Origin: Callaeas wilsoni
Taxonomy: Eukaryota > Chordata > Aves > Passeriformes > Callaeidae
Reading direction: 5' to 3'
Length of the DNA stretch: 64,000 bases
NCBI GenBank assembly: GCA_013398955.1
Contig: VWPU01012288.1
Location: 62,001 to 126,000, forward strand
Shown: positions 16,901 through 28,184 of the stretch, piece after piece
Numbering within the stretch: the stretch's first letter is position 1
Layout of the letters: each line of letters opens with the position of its first letter
Notes under the pieces: model-generated
Seen by the model: the letters and a program-made list of their open reading frames with translations, nothing else
Database searches by the model: none
What the model was told of the DNA's origin: nothing
Translations under genes and position numbers: made by a program

Positions 16901-17490
16901 GTGAGGCTGGCACTTCTTCACTTAAAACACATATTAAAATAAAGGAGTAGTTCTTTTCAACAAAATAATCCTTGAAAGCAGTATCCTCCAAGGCTTTAAA
17001 ATAGATGAATAACAACAGATCTACACATTTTCCATGGCCTCAGCGCAGCACCAAGTCTTGTGCTGGGCAAATTTGGATGAGCTGTCCCTTTCCCTGCTCT
17101 TACCTTTAGTGCATACTGTAATTTGGAGAAGAACTGGGCTGGAAAAGTTACAGAAGGCTGTTTTGCTAACTGAGCAGTCAGACCTCAGTAACTCTTGTGC
17201 TGGGATGCCCTCAATCCCTCCCATATGCCAGCACCATGGGCAACAATTATCAGGGGCAGCTCTAGCAGATCCCAGAGGGAGCTTGCTTTAATTGTGGCTT
17301 TATATATACATTCCTGTCATCTTCACCTACAGTCCTGTTCTTCTTGCCTGCTTCTGGAAAGCAAAACTGGTTTTTTTGAGAAATTATGAAAAGTGCATTC
17401 AGAACAGGCATCACCTAGGTCTTCCTCCCTTAACCAACTCTCCCATCAGCCAGAGCTCACAGAGAGCAGCCCACAGCAAGTTGTACCTAC
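13923..17490 (-). other. EPHA5 intron 12
   Basis: A 3568-nt intron. The portion at about 14540-15040 is AT-rich, free of recognisable repeats, and has at least a dozen TAAT/ATTA cores plus a TTGTCAATCA motif; see findings. A homeodomain-type enhancer is possible but unproven. No extra exon was seen. Confidence 0.8.
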
Positions 17491-17676
17491 TTTTTGTGAC
17501 GACACCTTCCAGGTGGATGATGTTGGGGTGGTCAAACTGGCCCATGATGCTTGCTTCTCCCAAGAAATCTCTTCTCTGTTTCTCTGTGTAGCCCACCTTC
17601 AGGGTTTTGATAGCCACTGGAAACTCACGCTTTCCCTGCAGCTTCAGCCGCCCACTGCAGACTTCCCCAAATTCAC
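17491..17676 (-). CDS. EPHA5: EPHA5 exon 12: kinase N-lobe with ATP-binding lysine
   Basis: A 186-nt exon, a canonical Eph exon size. It encodes (G)[20 protein letters not shown], then [20 protein letters not shown], then [20 protein letters not shown] and K plus one base of Ser. Visible motifs are the second half of the glycine-rich loop, the VAIK lysine that anchors ATP, the alpha-C glutamate in FLGEASIM, and HPNIIHLEG. The acceptor is tcttctgaag, with a pyrimidine-rich tract, and the donor is AAAAA/gtaggt. From memory the human protein reads LPGKRELPVAIK here, so Gln replaces Pro and Phe replaces Leu in the loop before the lysine; both changes are outside catalytic positions. Confidence 0.96.
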
Positions 17677-18704
17677 CTTCAGAAGAAAATGAGGAAGAAC
17701 GGGATCACACCACATCAAGGGAACACATGATGTCACTCCGTCTACGGGATGCAGCACAGCCTTGGCTGACGAAAAGCACAAAGGGCTGCCCTGCACTCAT
17801 GGATATGGACTGCTGAACATCACAGTGATGACCATTTCAAACAGCCACTGTACCATAAGCCAAGTAATTCATAAGCACAAGAAAACTAGGAGTAAAAATG
17901 TAATTTTCCTGTATTTAAAGAGTTATGCTTTATATTCCACCGGGCTTTTTTCTCATTTCATATTTTTGTCTACTACATTAAAGAGTCCTGTCACATCCCA
18001 TACCACCGTCCTGTGTGGATAGCTGTAAAACTCAAACCACTTGATTCTTAACCTTCCTTTGGTAAGTTACATAGATGGAAAGCTGTCAGCCTTTCACAGT
18101 AACATGTATTTTTATACAATATAAACTCTTTTCAATTTTATTACTACCTTTTCCAAAAAGTAACCTAAATGGATTTTTCTTCTGGTGAACACTAAATTAC
18201 ATCCAAACCCACAATTTCAGAGGATAGAAAATACTCCTAAGATTGGATGCAAGTCTAAACAAACAGCTTTACTGGAAACAAAATGGGAGCTTCTTCTTTT
18301 AAACAAGGAAGTTTAAAGCTTTGGACTTTGGCTTGTGCTTTCGTAATGTCCCATGTGAGTTCTTATTCTAAATTTTTGCTTCAAGACTGACCTTAATGTT
18401 GGGGGATAAAAAGGTTAAAATGATAAAAAGAATGTGAAAATTAAGTGACTCCTTTCCCTTAGCATCCATTGAAATAGCTGTGGTCATCCAAATGTGACAA
18501 CCATTTTCTGACATTTTCAGTTCAGCTCCTGAATTTCAAAACTGCAGATAGTTGACAGGTCTGTCCCAAACTTCAGTTGGAACATGCTCACCTTTGCTTG
18601 CAGGGTACCTAACAGTTCAAATATTTCACTGCCCTTCCCAGATCTCTCATGTTAAGAAAGTCAATCCTTCCCGTTGTTAAGGGTCATGGAATGCATTTCC
18701 ATAC
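17677..18704 (-). other. EPHA5 intron 11
   Basis: A 1028-nt AT-rich intron splitting the ATP-binding glycine loop between GAG and EFGEV. No exon or repeat was recognised. Confidence 0.85.
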
Positions 18705-18830
18705 CAGCTCCGATAACTCTTTCAATGGTTATGCATGAAGCTTCAATTTCCTTAGCAAACTCGTGGACAGCTTGATTGGGGTCCTCGTAGGTGTGGGGGT
18801 CAACGTAGGTCCTTACTCCAGGCAGCTTAA
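18705..18830 (-). CDS. EPHA5: EPHA5 exon 11: regulatory juxtamembrane tyrosines and kinase start
   Basis: A 126-nt exon with acceptor tttgcag and donor G/gtatgg. The translation begins (I)[20 protein letters not shown] and continues [20 protein letters not shown], then A and a split Gly. The two tyrosines in [11 protein letters not shown] are the conserved Eph juxtamembrane sites whose phosphorylation relieves autoinhibition and creates SH2 docking sites (family knowledge). The human protein, as recalled, has Ile where this one has Val. The exon ends inside the glycine-rich ATP loop: GAG lies here and EFGEV begins the next exon. This is the intron position shared by Eph genes. Confidence 0.96.
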
Positions 18831-20166
18831 CTGCAAACAAAAATTAAGCACGTTTAATGGCACATGACACCACGGAAAATGGGCATTACACACTCCTGTC
18901 CCTTGCACTCTGCTCTGCTGGATATTTATTTTCATGGCGAAAATGAGTATCATTCTTGAAAAATGACAGTTAGTTTATGCGACATATGTGCAACTTTAGC
19001 ATATTTAGAAAAGCACAACAGCGCTCAGCTGGAATGATGCGCAGCTCAAAATCCCTTTTGGTGCTGTGCAATGGGTTGGTCTGGTGTCTGGTAGGGAAGG
19101 ATTCCTTTCTGGAACTAGAGAGGGTACACCAGGAGGAAAAGTACAAATAGCAAAATGTTACAGGAGTAACTTGCAAAGCAAGCTGGATGGATGGGAGCTG
19201 ATGGAGAGCTGAAATAAATTCTGCCCTACCAGTCACACATCAGCTAATCAATCGCCCACATTATTTGAGACAGAGTTACTGAGATTTAAAAGAACTGCAT
19301 ATTTGCAGTACAAAGCCTGTGGGTTGTATCAGAATAAATATAATCAATAGCAGGCTTTTTCTCCAGGACTTGAGAGGGGAAAAAGTATTTTCATTATCCA
19401 TATTATAAGTTTGTTTTGACAATCATTAAGGCTACTCACATGAAGAACTGCTCATCAGTCTAATGAGACAGCTACATTACACTGTGGCTCTTAATTGATT
19501 TGCTTCCTGCTGCCTTCATTACATAGCACTAATGGAAATTTGACTTTCACTCATGATGTGTTTGCCTTTTCCACCCCAAAAGGCACCTCACTGTTACCCA
19601 TCCCCAGATCCCACAGCTCTTGATGAAGGAAGGACTGATAGCAACCACAAAATTTACTTTCTAGCATCACTGCAGAGGGATTTTCTATACAAGGGCATTA
19701 ACATAGCATTTCTGAAAACTTCCTAGGTGCAGGAAATAGGTGTTATTCCTCACACCTCTGCAGAAGCATCCAAGCTGAAGAGCAGCAGTGGGCTTGGTCC
19801 TCACAAGCTGGCTGGAGTGAAGCAAAGGTTTCAAACAGGTATTTTGTTGTTATGTGCTGACCAGGAAAAATTAATAACATCTTGGTTCACACAGCAAAGA
19901 CAGAGGAACAAACCAGAATGGCTCACTAGAAAGATCTGCTGCAAGCATACAGGTGTGAATACCTCAGCACATACAAGGCTTGTCCAAGTGCTCAGCTCTC
20001 TGTGGGGCTTGCAGCAGGGGCAGGTAGGGACCTACTGCACAAACAATTCTTTTGTGAATTACCAGCAAAACCAGATTGTTTTTTTTTCCAGAAAACCACC
20101 TCTCAGTTGAATTTCTCATCACCACAGAAAGCCAAAACCACATATATACGTTTGCTCTTTACTCAC
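18831..20166 (-). other. EPHA5 intron 10
   Basis: A 1336-nt intron with no recognisable repeat, exon or RNA gene. Confidence 0.85.
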
Positions 20167-20234
20167 TGTGGCCATTATGAAAATGCATCTTTTCTTCTTC
20201 TGGATCTTGTTTAGCCTTGCTATAGCCACATCGC
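20167..20234 (-). CDS. EPHA5: EPHA5 exon 10: juxtamembrane segment
   Basis: A 68-nt exon with acceptor ttcttttccag and donor CACA/gtgagt. It begins with one base completing a Trp codon (TG+G), or an Arg codon if exon 9 is skipped. It encodes [20 protein letters not shown] and GH, and ends with one base of an Ile codon. The basic RCGYSKAK start is the cytoplasmic stop-transfer region, and the acidic/His segment leads to the regulatory juxtamembrane tyrosines in the next exon. The peptide matches remembered human EPHA5 residue for residue over this stretch, one of the stronger arguments for EPHA5 over other EphA paralogues. Confidence 0.95.
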
Positions 20235-20754
20235 CTGGAAAAGAAAAAACATAACAGAAGAGTATTTTTGTCTCTGGTATGGCAGACCTCCACTCTTTAC
20301 TTTGAATCATACAATGCCCAAAAACTCAGAGCAGTGACGAACCCAACCTCTCTAGTGGCTCTATTGCTGCTGTCCCAGTTTTAGCTCATCAAACTACTTG
20401 CAATTTCCCTAACGGGATTCAGGGCTCGAGGCCCATGGATTTTCAATTGGACTTGTGTTTCCAAATCCCACAGATGCTTCTGAATAACTCCACTCTACCT
20501 GACATCTAATGCAGCTATTATTAAGAAGAAAAGAAAGCAGGAACAGGAAGGACAATGAAAGGGGAATGGGATGAAACATTAGAATTGCAGAAACAAAATC
20601 TCCCGGACTGCAGAGCTTTTGCAGGCACTGTGTTGTATGTCTTGCATGCTCCCCTTCATCCACTGCTCATTTGCACAGAACTTTAAATTATGGTATTTTA
20701 GAAAATGGTCTTGCATAAACGTTAACACCTTAGACACATGCAAAATAATGGCTT

Positions 20755-20780
20755 AAAACAAAACCAAACCAAACCAAACC
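20755..20780. repeat. (AAACC)n short tandem repeat
   Basis: About four imperfect to perfect copies of aaacc preceded by aaaac. Simple sequence. Confidence 0.85.
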
Positions 20781-21197
20781 TGTTGCCTCACTGCCTTCAG
20801 GGGTCTCCTACATATTGTTGGCTCTGCACAGCATTTTGTGCACATCCCCTGTCTTTCCACAGGGGAGCTGCCATTCATGGAACTCCCTCTGCCCAGCAGA
20901 AAATAGATGGAAGTAGGCAAGCTGCCTGACCTATCCTGCTCCCATCTTAGTGCCAGATGGTGCAAGGATAGTACTGAATACTACCATGGAGTTGTAACCA
21001 CAGTCATATGGAAGTCTCCTATTAGTTTTTGGTTACCCTTCCCTGACTCAGCTTCATTCTTCTCATTGGTTTCCTAGGTGATAGTTTTACATTTACATAG
21101 CATTAACTGTCCGCTTTGGTGGCATTTCTGAGATCTGCTTCACTTAGGCAACCACGCAGAAAGGCCCAGGATGACTGTGTAGGCAAGAAAACTTGCT

Positions 21198-21213
21198 ATA
21201 CACACACACACAC
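21198..21213. repeat. (CA)n microsatellite
   Basis: An uninterrupted run of about eight AC/CA dinucleotides after tat. Confidence 0.8.
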
Positions 21214-24200
21214 TTAAAAATATGGGATGAGGTACGCAGAATGCATAGATATATGCCCATCTTTCCAAGGACCTAATAACATAACTGGATACAGGAACTG
21301 GATCATCCTTACAGCAAACTGCATGAACATGAGACTGAAGGACACTGCTTGGTAGAATGGAAAACTTGGAACAGACATCTGCAAGCCAGCCAGCATGCAG
21401 TGGAACCACTAGCTGGCACACCTCAAAGAAAGTCTCAGGCTACTAAGAAGCCACTTAAAGCTGAGAAACCTCTCTTCCATTGCTTCCGTGATTTTTGAGC
21501 TGGGGTATATGAGCACTCCAGCATCGTTCACAGTAAGGAGGAGCATATGATTAGCAGGAACAAAACTGCAATTAGGAGGAGGCAATATGAGGTATCTACA
21601 TGAAACATGCCCTCAGCATGAAGTCCTGTTTCTGGGAACTGCTGTCTGCCTGGATACAAGGGGCCAAGCAGCCTTTCGGCTATAGGATTCTGGCACTGGG
21701 TTCGTGAAATGATCACAATTACAAACAAAAGCCTGGATACAATGAGACCTCACCATTGAGCTGGACCCAGCAGAGCTGGATGCTGGACAGTTGAGTAGGG
21801 GAAAAGCAACATGAGCTTCTGGGACTATTCCAGGGAAGAGGAAGCTTACCTTGGGGACAAAGGGAGACCTGTGCCACAGGGAGAGGAAGGAAAAAGAGAT
21901 TGCAAAGGTTGTGCAAGCGCAGGGGAACGGCTCAAGAAGACAAGGGGAGGCTGGCAGGCAGTCTGGGGACACAGGCAGGGATATAAACAGGTTGCATTTG
22001 ATAAACAGCCAGGCTATACATGCAGGGCATGATTTCAGCAGCAGCAAGCAAGCTGAGACCGTAACACTTTGAATGCAAACCCCACAAGAACAGCACTGAG
22101 GTGCCCAGAGATGTGGCTCAGTTATCTGCATGTCATTAGCTCACTGCCTTGCTCTAAAAGCAGCAGTGCCACTTCCTGAGATGGGGTCCTGCATAATCAA
22201 CTCAAAACCTAAGCACTAGGTGTATGTGGAGACCCTGGGAGTAAGGGTCATTTCAAAGCACATTCTGGTGTTCACAAACCCTTGGTGAGAATGCATTCTT
22301 CTTCTTCATCATATGACCTCCCCCTGTAAGTAAATAAACTAGAGAGATGAGTCTCAATATCAAGTCCCACTTCTGGCAACCCCAATTTTTTCTGCTGCAA
22401 GTGGCCAAAGTTCCATCAGTTTTCTGCAGAACAAATTTTTCTGGATGGACGCATATGACTCAATTTTCCTTTTAAAAATAAACAAATATGTCAGTTCATC
22501 CTTCTACCGAATGCACATATCTGATATTTCTTCTGTTTGCCTTTTGGAGCAAATGCCCTTATCTCTTCTTCAGGTTTGGAGCACTTTGCCTCTAAAAATG
22601 CTTTTCTAACATCATCCTTTCTATGACCTGCATCTCCTGATTCTCTAACCATAAATACGGAGGAGACAGAAACACGCCATCCCCTGCTTACAGTGATCCA
22701 AGCACACCTTGATGCACAACGGTCCATGTTTTACTGCCCACGGACACACTCCAAGGGCCAATCCAAACCAGTTGGCTGCAGCTGCCCCCTTCTCTTGAGC
22801 TGGGTAACACATACAGCAGCACATCACATTAGCATACAAAATCAGGCTCTGGGAGGCCCAAAGCATCGTTAAAAAAAGCCTTGACAAGACACGTCAAAGT
22901 GAAATGGCAGCTAGCGGACTGTGACTGACAAGCAACAGTTGGGTGTCACTAATAAAGCTTGCTGCAAAGCCTGCCATCACTTGTGCCCTTCGCACACTTT
23001 CTCAAACTACCCAGAGTCCACGCTGACTGGGGCTAAACCACGCTTCTTCCATTCTTGACCTTCAGATGCTTTAAATAACACACACATGCATTTCTTCCTC
23101 CTTTCCTCCCCCACTAAATCCCATAAAAATCTGCAATTTCGGGTTAATAGTCCTGAGCCACTTTGAGAATCTTACTAGCAGATCAAAGTATCTGAATATC
23201 GCGGCTTTGCAATATGCTTTGGGAGAAAAAAAAGCTCTCAATTGTTTGTGAAATAATCCATTTCTGCATGTTCATTTGCTCTTAATATTCATTGGCAAAG
23301 TTGTGAGTCAAAAGCTCTGATGGAAGACTCATTCTCTAGTTTATTATCACTGTAAAAACCATGGATTTCCTATATCTTTACTATATCACACACAACAGAA
23401 GCATAAAGATCCTGACACTCGCTTCATGTGCCACCGAGCTGGAGACACCCAGCCAAAGAGCTAACGTAATTCAGCAGCACACCTGAATCTCAATTCATTT
23501 ACTCCTGTTGTGGATTTCTCCCTGTTTCTCTATGTAGAAAGCAGATGTCTTCCTTGCACAGCTCTGTGTTTTTCAATAAAAGTATCAGGGGTAAAAAGAA
23601 AAGTGAGACTTTAAATATTCTTAAGGCATCATGTCTTATTTAAAAACTACTTGCAGATTGACAGGCAGCTCGTAAAGTATTTATGGAGCAGATTATAAAA
23701 GTGAAGTTGTAAAATGATCCCTATATAGGTTTATAAAATATAAAACGGACAGGTAGAAAGATGAAGAATCCAGCTGGGAAACCAATGCCCACTACCTTGC
23801 ATGACAGAAGCCAATTCACAGAGAAAAATCCTTCACAAAGTGAGGCAGAAGGATAGTTGCTCTCCCTGGACAGATGGAGACTCTTTTGTTTCTGCCCTGT
23901 GCTTCAGGACACCCTTGCTGGGTTGTGTGTGGCTCTTTGGTCACTTGAGGCGTTCCCCTGAAAACCACAGAATGCCCAAGGGAAAGAGGTTTCATCTCCC
24001 TAGCTAGGGCCACTATTCTGGTCACAATCCAGGCAAGACACAGCCAGGGGACAGTGAATCTGGACCTTGGATGTCAAGCCCTAGGTGGATGTGGAAAAAT
24101 CTTTACTTTTTTTTTTTTACAGGCATAGGCCAAAGCTTTTTAGCACACAGCCAAAGCATTACTGGAAATGGGGAGAGCATTGAGACATCTCTGATGAGGA

Positions 24201-25990
24201 AAGGGACTTCACCTTGCCAGGTGCAGTCAGTACCATCGAACAGGTTGTGCCCTGAAGCAGCATGGAATCTCCCATCCCAGTCTTGCAGAGACTTATATGT
24301 GTATTTAATCTCTTAAATATAAGATAAACAAAGCATATGCACTTCTCTGAAACAGAGACACAAGACTTTTTTTTCAGGGGTGAGACCTTCACTCAGAAGC
24401 ACGTCTTTTACAATAAATCAACTTAGAGGAATGCTTCCAACCCCTCTCAAGCTGTCACTTTACAGGAGGCTTGCAAGGACTGCAAGGTTGTTGTTTACAA
24501 GGGGTTAGTGCTTATTTCAGACTATTTGTTCCAAGATGTTAAAGCAATAAAGCTGCATACGTGTTGCAGGGCAGGATCGTGTTCCATGCAGAGGAACAAA
24601 CAAACATAGATCTGTCCATCTGGCCAAGATCCTGTCGCCTCAGCTCATGTGTGGAGACAATAACTTGCTCAGTAAATAGCTTTATCCTTGATAAACAGCA
24701 CTGATACTGAGAGCCAGACACAAAAGCCTACCACTAGTGATGTTAGTCTGTGTTCAGCATTTGCCTTTGCTGCCTGCAATCCTAGAATAAATTCAGTATC
24801 AAAAAACCAGGGAATACTCCAGAGACTGGTGTAAACTGAACAGCTTCTACACTGGAAGTTGCTTTCCATTTTTCTGTTCACTTTCCTCCTACACAAGATC
24901 AAATGAGCAGTAAAAGGTCTGGTGATGACAAGCAAAGACCTTTAGCTCAGTTCACAGATACAGGAGATGGCTGGCCTGAGAGGAACCGGGCAGATCCCCT
25001 TCCAAAGAGCTGCAGGCTCACAATCTTCTCAACTGCTTTCCCAGCACTGCTGTCCCCCTCTACACTGTGTGACCCTGTCTTTGACTTCTGATTAACTTGG
25101 ATGCCTTACAAAGGAAGCTTCACAAATCCAGCAGTGGTATTTTTAGCCTTTAGTCTTTCCCTGTCTTTGCGCTGAATGACTCCCTGCTTTCCTAAACTAC
25201 CGCCAGAACAATTAAAAATAATTTCAACAAGATACCATTTTCCCCTCTTGCAGGAAGCTCCCTCTGAAGTGATTTCCATAAATCTCTCTAAAGAGGTTGT
25301 CGTGTCTTCCCATAGCACAGCCAATGGCATCCATGCCTTGAAGTAACTTTTCCAATTTCCCCCTCCCAGCTTTCTGCCACACTAGTCTCCCTGCACCTTA
25401 GGAGGAAACCTAGAGAGGGTGTTTTCCACATCAGCCAAGTTTTCCTTGTGCATCTCTCATCTTCACAGCCATCCAGTCCAATCCTGGTCTTCTCTGAGAA
25501 CTATTTTCCATTGCTGTCACGCTCTGGTTGGGGGCCTTGCTGAGGACATCTGAAGCATGACTTGCAGCAAGGGACTGCTCGTGCACTGGTTGCCACAGGC
25601 ATGACAGACAATAGAAGTACTGTAAGGTTTTCTTTCAGAGCAATCATTGCCAAAACAGTGGCCCACATATCAGAACAAATTTTACAGGCATACACTTTGA
25701 GCTGAGCATCCCTGCTTGCTAACTCTGCTCTTAAGCACCGAAAAGTCACAAAAAACCAAGTCAAAAATGCTCCACCAGGAAGAAAAACCAAAACCAAAAT
25801 CCAAACTCTTCCTTGCTTCAGGCCTCTATCGAAATAAAAATACAGCACCAGAGGACCCAAAAATGGTCCACCTTAGCAACTGCTGTACCCCACAGCAAGG
25901 GACAGCACCATGACCCAGCTACCACCATGCAAAGCCTCAGCATCCCCCAGAAAACACAGCAGAAGAGCTCCACACCTCTCGCCAGCTATG

Positions 25991-26047
25991 CTGAAAAAAC
26001 TTCCCAGCTGAAAAAACTTCCCAGCTGAAAAAACCTCCCAGCTGAAC
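25991..26047. repeat. 17-bp minisatellite, three copies plus a partial
   Basis: The unit ctgaaaaaacttcccag occurs at 25991-26007 and 26008-26024, with a one-base variant (acctcccag) at 26025-26041 and a partial fourth copy. The near identity of copies suggests recent slippage. Each unit starts and ends so that adjacent copies create cagctg E-box-like joints. Confidence 0.9.
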
Positions 26048-26406
26048 AATGCATGTGGGATGTCTCAGAAGTTCTGTAGTCTCAAGCAGCTATCTGATGG
26101 GGATGGTGATTACATGCATCTCTTAGGAGGCTTAGGAAGATCTCTGCCCACACAAATATTACAGTCGATTCTTCTTTGGGAAGCAACTCAACTTGCATCC
26201 AGTCAAACCAACAGAAATTAAAATCACCTGTCCTTTGACTAGTTACAAAAGAGGGGAGAGCACAAGAGAGCAGGAAGTGGTGAGGCAGCCCAGATGGTGG
26301 CAGAACAGGACAGCATGCAGCACGGACACGCACCTCAGGACACCCGCAGAGATATGTCCAGTGCTGCTGGAGCATATCGTGGGCAAACAGCACCATGTCA
26401 CTGCTG

Positions 26407-26444
26407 TGTATGTCATACACTGACACGTATGTCGATGACATACA
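26407..26444. repeat. 10-bp inverted repeat (hairpin)
   Basis: TGTATGTCAT at 26407-26416 and its exact reverse complement ATGACATACA at 26435-26444, with an 18-base loop that contains further tgacacgtatgtcg half-sites. No known function. Confidence 0.7.
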
Positions 26445-26856
26445 GTTCATTCCACTGACATGCATGTCACATGCCACTAAATACCTTTCTGCTCCCACCT
26501 ACCCCTTGCCTCCTCTGGGGGCACATCACCTCCCCCCAGCCCCTTTGGATGACAAGAAGCAGAACTTGATGGGTGTCCAGCATACATGATGTTTTATTAG
26601 ACACCTGGTGCAGTGTTTGGATTGATCATGGCATAACATAGCGGGTTTTTGCCCCTGAGATCCCTGCTCTTGCTGAAGATACACTCTGCTTCAGGTCACG
26701 CTACTTCCAGTTGTTGAGATAGACAAGCTGGGTACAGAGATCAGATGAGAAAGTGATTTCCAGGCCAATACAAGAAAGGAAGGGAGAGGCAGACTGTGCA
26801 CAGAAAACACGGACGGAGAACACGAAGTAGGAGCCAGCACGGGTGGGAACACTGAC

Positions 26857-26922
26857 CATGTTAGGCTCGGATAGGCAACAGCACGCAGAGAAGAAGCCCA
26901 CCCACAGCCATGATCGCAGCAA
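26857..26922 (-). CDS. EPHA5: EPHA5 exon 9: 66-nt juxtamembrane cassette exon
   Basis: A 66-nt exon with a strong acceptor (tttgcttttcag) and donor ATG/gtcagt. Joined to exon 8 (AG+T) it encodes S-CCDHGCGWASSLRAVAYPSL followed by T and a split Trp, directly after the transmembrane helix. Human EPHA5, as I recall it, has a 22-residue insert at the same place ([20 protein letters not shown], then IW). This bird-like version therefore keeps the length and frame but has fewer cysteines and several substitutions. Other EphA genes, to my knowledge, lack this insert. Because 66 is divisible by three and the flanking phases match, skipping gives SG-R-RCGYSK with no frameshift. It lies alone between introns of 6.6 and 9.5 kb, as expected of a cassette exon. 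The cysteines next to the membrane could be palmitoylated, but that is speculation. Confidence 0.9.
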
Positions 26923-28160
26923 CTGAAAAGCAAACAAAAAGGCCCAGGATAAGGAATAATCCCACTGCCCTGGCAAGGTGCAAATACATTCGCAACATTT
27001 TTATATGTATTTCTTCCTCATTGCAACTATTATTTGGACCTGAACACCCTGGGCTGCAAAAATTTCATGGCATATGCTATTTTTGGTAAAAAATGCCTTG
27101 GGGAGAGTGTCTAGATTGTGATCCTGTAAAGCAATTAACCATGTGCTTCCTGTACTTGAGTACCACTGTCAGGATTAATGGGGCCACCCATGTGCTTAAA
27201 CTTAAGCACCTGCCTTGAAGCAGGCAAAGTGACTTTTTTCCACAAGCTTGTATGTGGTACAATTACAATTGCCTTTAAAAAAGGAAAAGCTCTGGATGAA
27301 TATGAGTCCTGCTTTTGCAGATCCTTATGCATGTGTTCACAGAGCCCTTTCTGCATCTCCTTGTATCAGCAAAGATTTGCACACGTTAGGTATCTGCAGA
27401 AGCAGGACCTTGTGAGTCGTGTGAGAGCATTCAGCCTAAATAAACTCAAAATATGGTGAGCTGAAAGGCACTCCATGCACCCACAGCTTGCCTTTGAAGG
27501 CTGCTCAGCCATTACTTTAATCAGACTACGGGTTTGCCTGGCATCAGTTCTCAACCCAATGCTGGCTGCACCTCAGTAATTGCCCTTTATCCTTGTCAGA
27601 GGACTTGCACAGACAATTCTCCTGTTACCAAACCTATTATGATAGTTCATCCTGGAAAAGAACACAGTGCAGAAGAAACAACAGGAAGGACTTCAGTACA
27701 AGCAGGAGCCCAGTGGTGCAGGTATACTCCAGTTAAAGTCAGCTGAAGATCTCTTCATTTCTCCTCAGTCATCACAACATGTCATTCTTGAAAATAATCC
27801 TGTGCACATCAGATTTTTATACAGTATGACTTACAATGCCTAAATACATTAAAATATTTTATTTAGACAAAATTAACATTCTGCAACTGCACTGCCTTAA
27901 ATTATGATGCAAAATAACTTCAGGCATGCAATGATTTACAGAATTATGCACTGGATTATGTGCTTACTTAAATTAAAACTGGTGAAGAATGTCTTCTAAG
28001 CTCCTTTTGCATCAGCAAAACAACTTGCTAACATTTTCTAAACAGCAATGCCAATATCTCTTACTATAATTGACAATATTCTCTATTTTCATAATGCCCC
28101 AGCTTGTTCAGTCATACTAACATGGAAGCAGATCAGCCTTCACTAAACCACTCCGTAGAT

Positions 28161-28184
28161 CCAAGTTAACACCAAGTTAACACC
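28161..28184. repeat. 11-bp tandem duplication
   Basis: The unit ccaagttaaca occurs twice in direct succession. Each copy contains the palindrome GTTAAC. Confidence 0.7.

Larger units (their letters stand above)
20235..26856 (-). other. EPHA5 intron 9
   Basis: A 6622-nt intron between the cassette exon and the juxtamembrane exon. It holds an AAACC pentamer tract at 20755-20780, a CA tract at about 21198-21213, a 17-bp minisatellite at 25991-26047 and a small hairpin at 26407-26444. The part at about 23160-23760 is AT-rich and free of recognised repeats. Longer ORFs here (for example 172 codons on the minus strand at 21613-22131) have no family motif. Confidence 0.8.

Noticed and set aside
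21613..22131. Minus-strand 172-codon ORF rich in Cys, Ser and Pro in intron 9
   Set aside because: No Eph or other domain, and no splice sites in phase with neighbours. The composition reflects a purine-rich plus strand.
24108..24120. Poly(T) run and similar homopolymers (also about 737-746, 42790-42799, 60567-60578) as retroposon tails
   Set aside because: No adjacent element body or target-site duplication is visible, so they are plain homopolymers.
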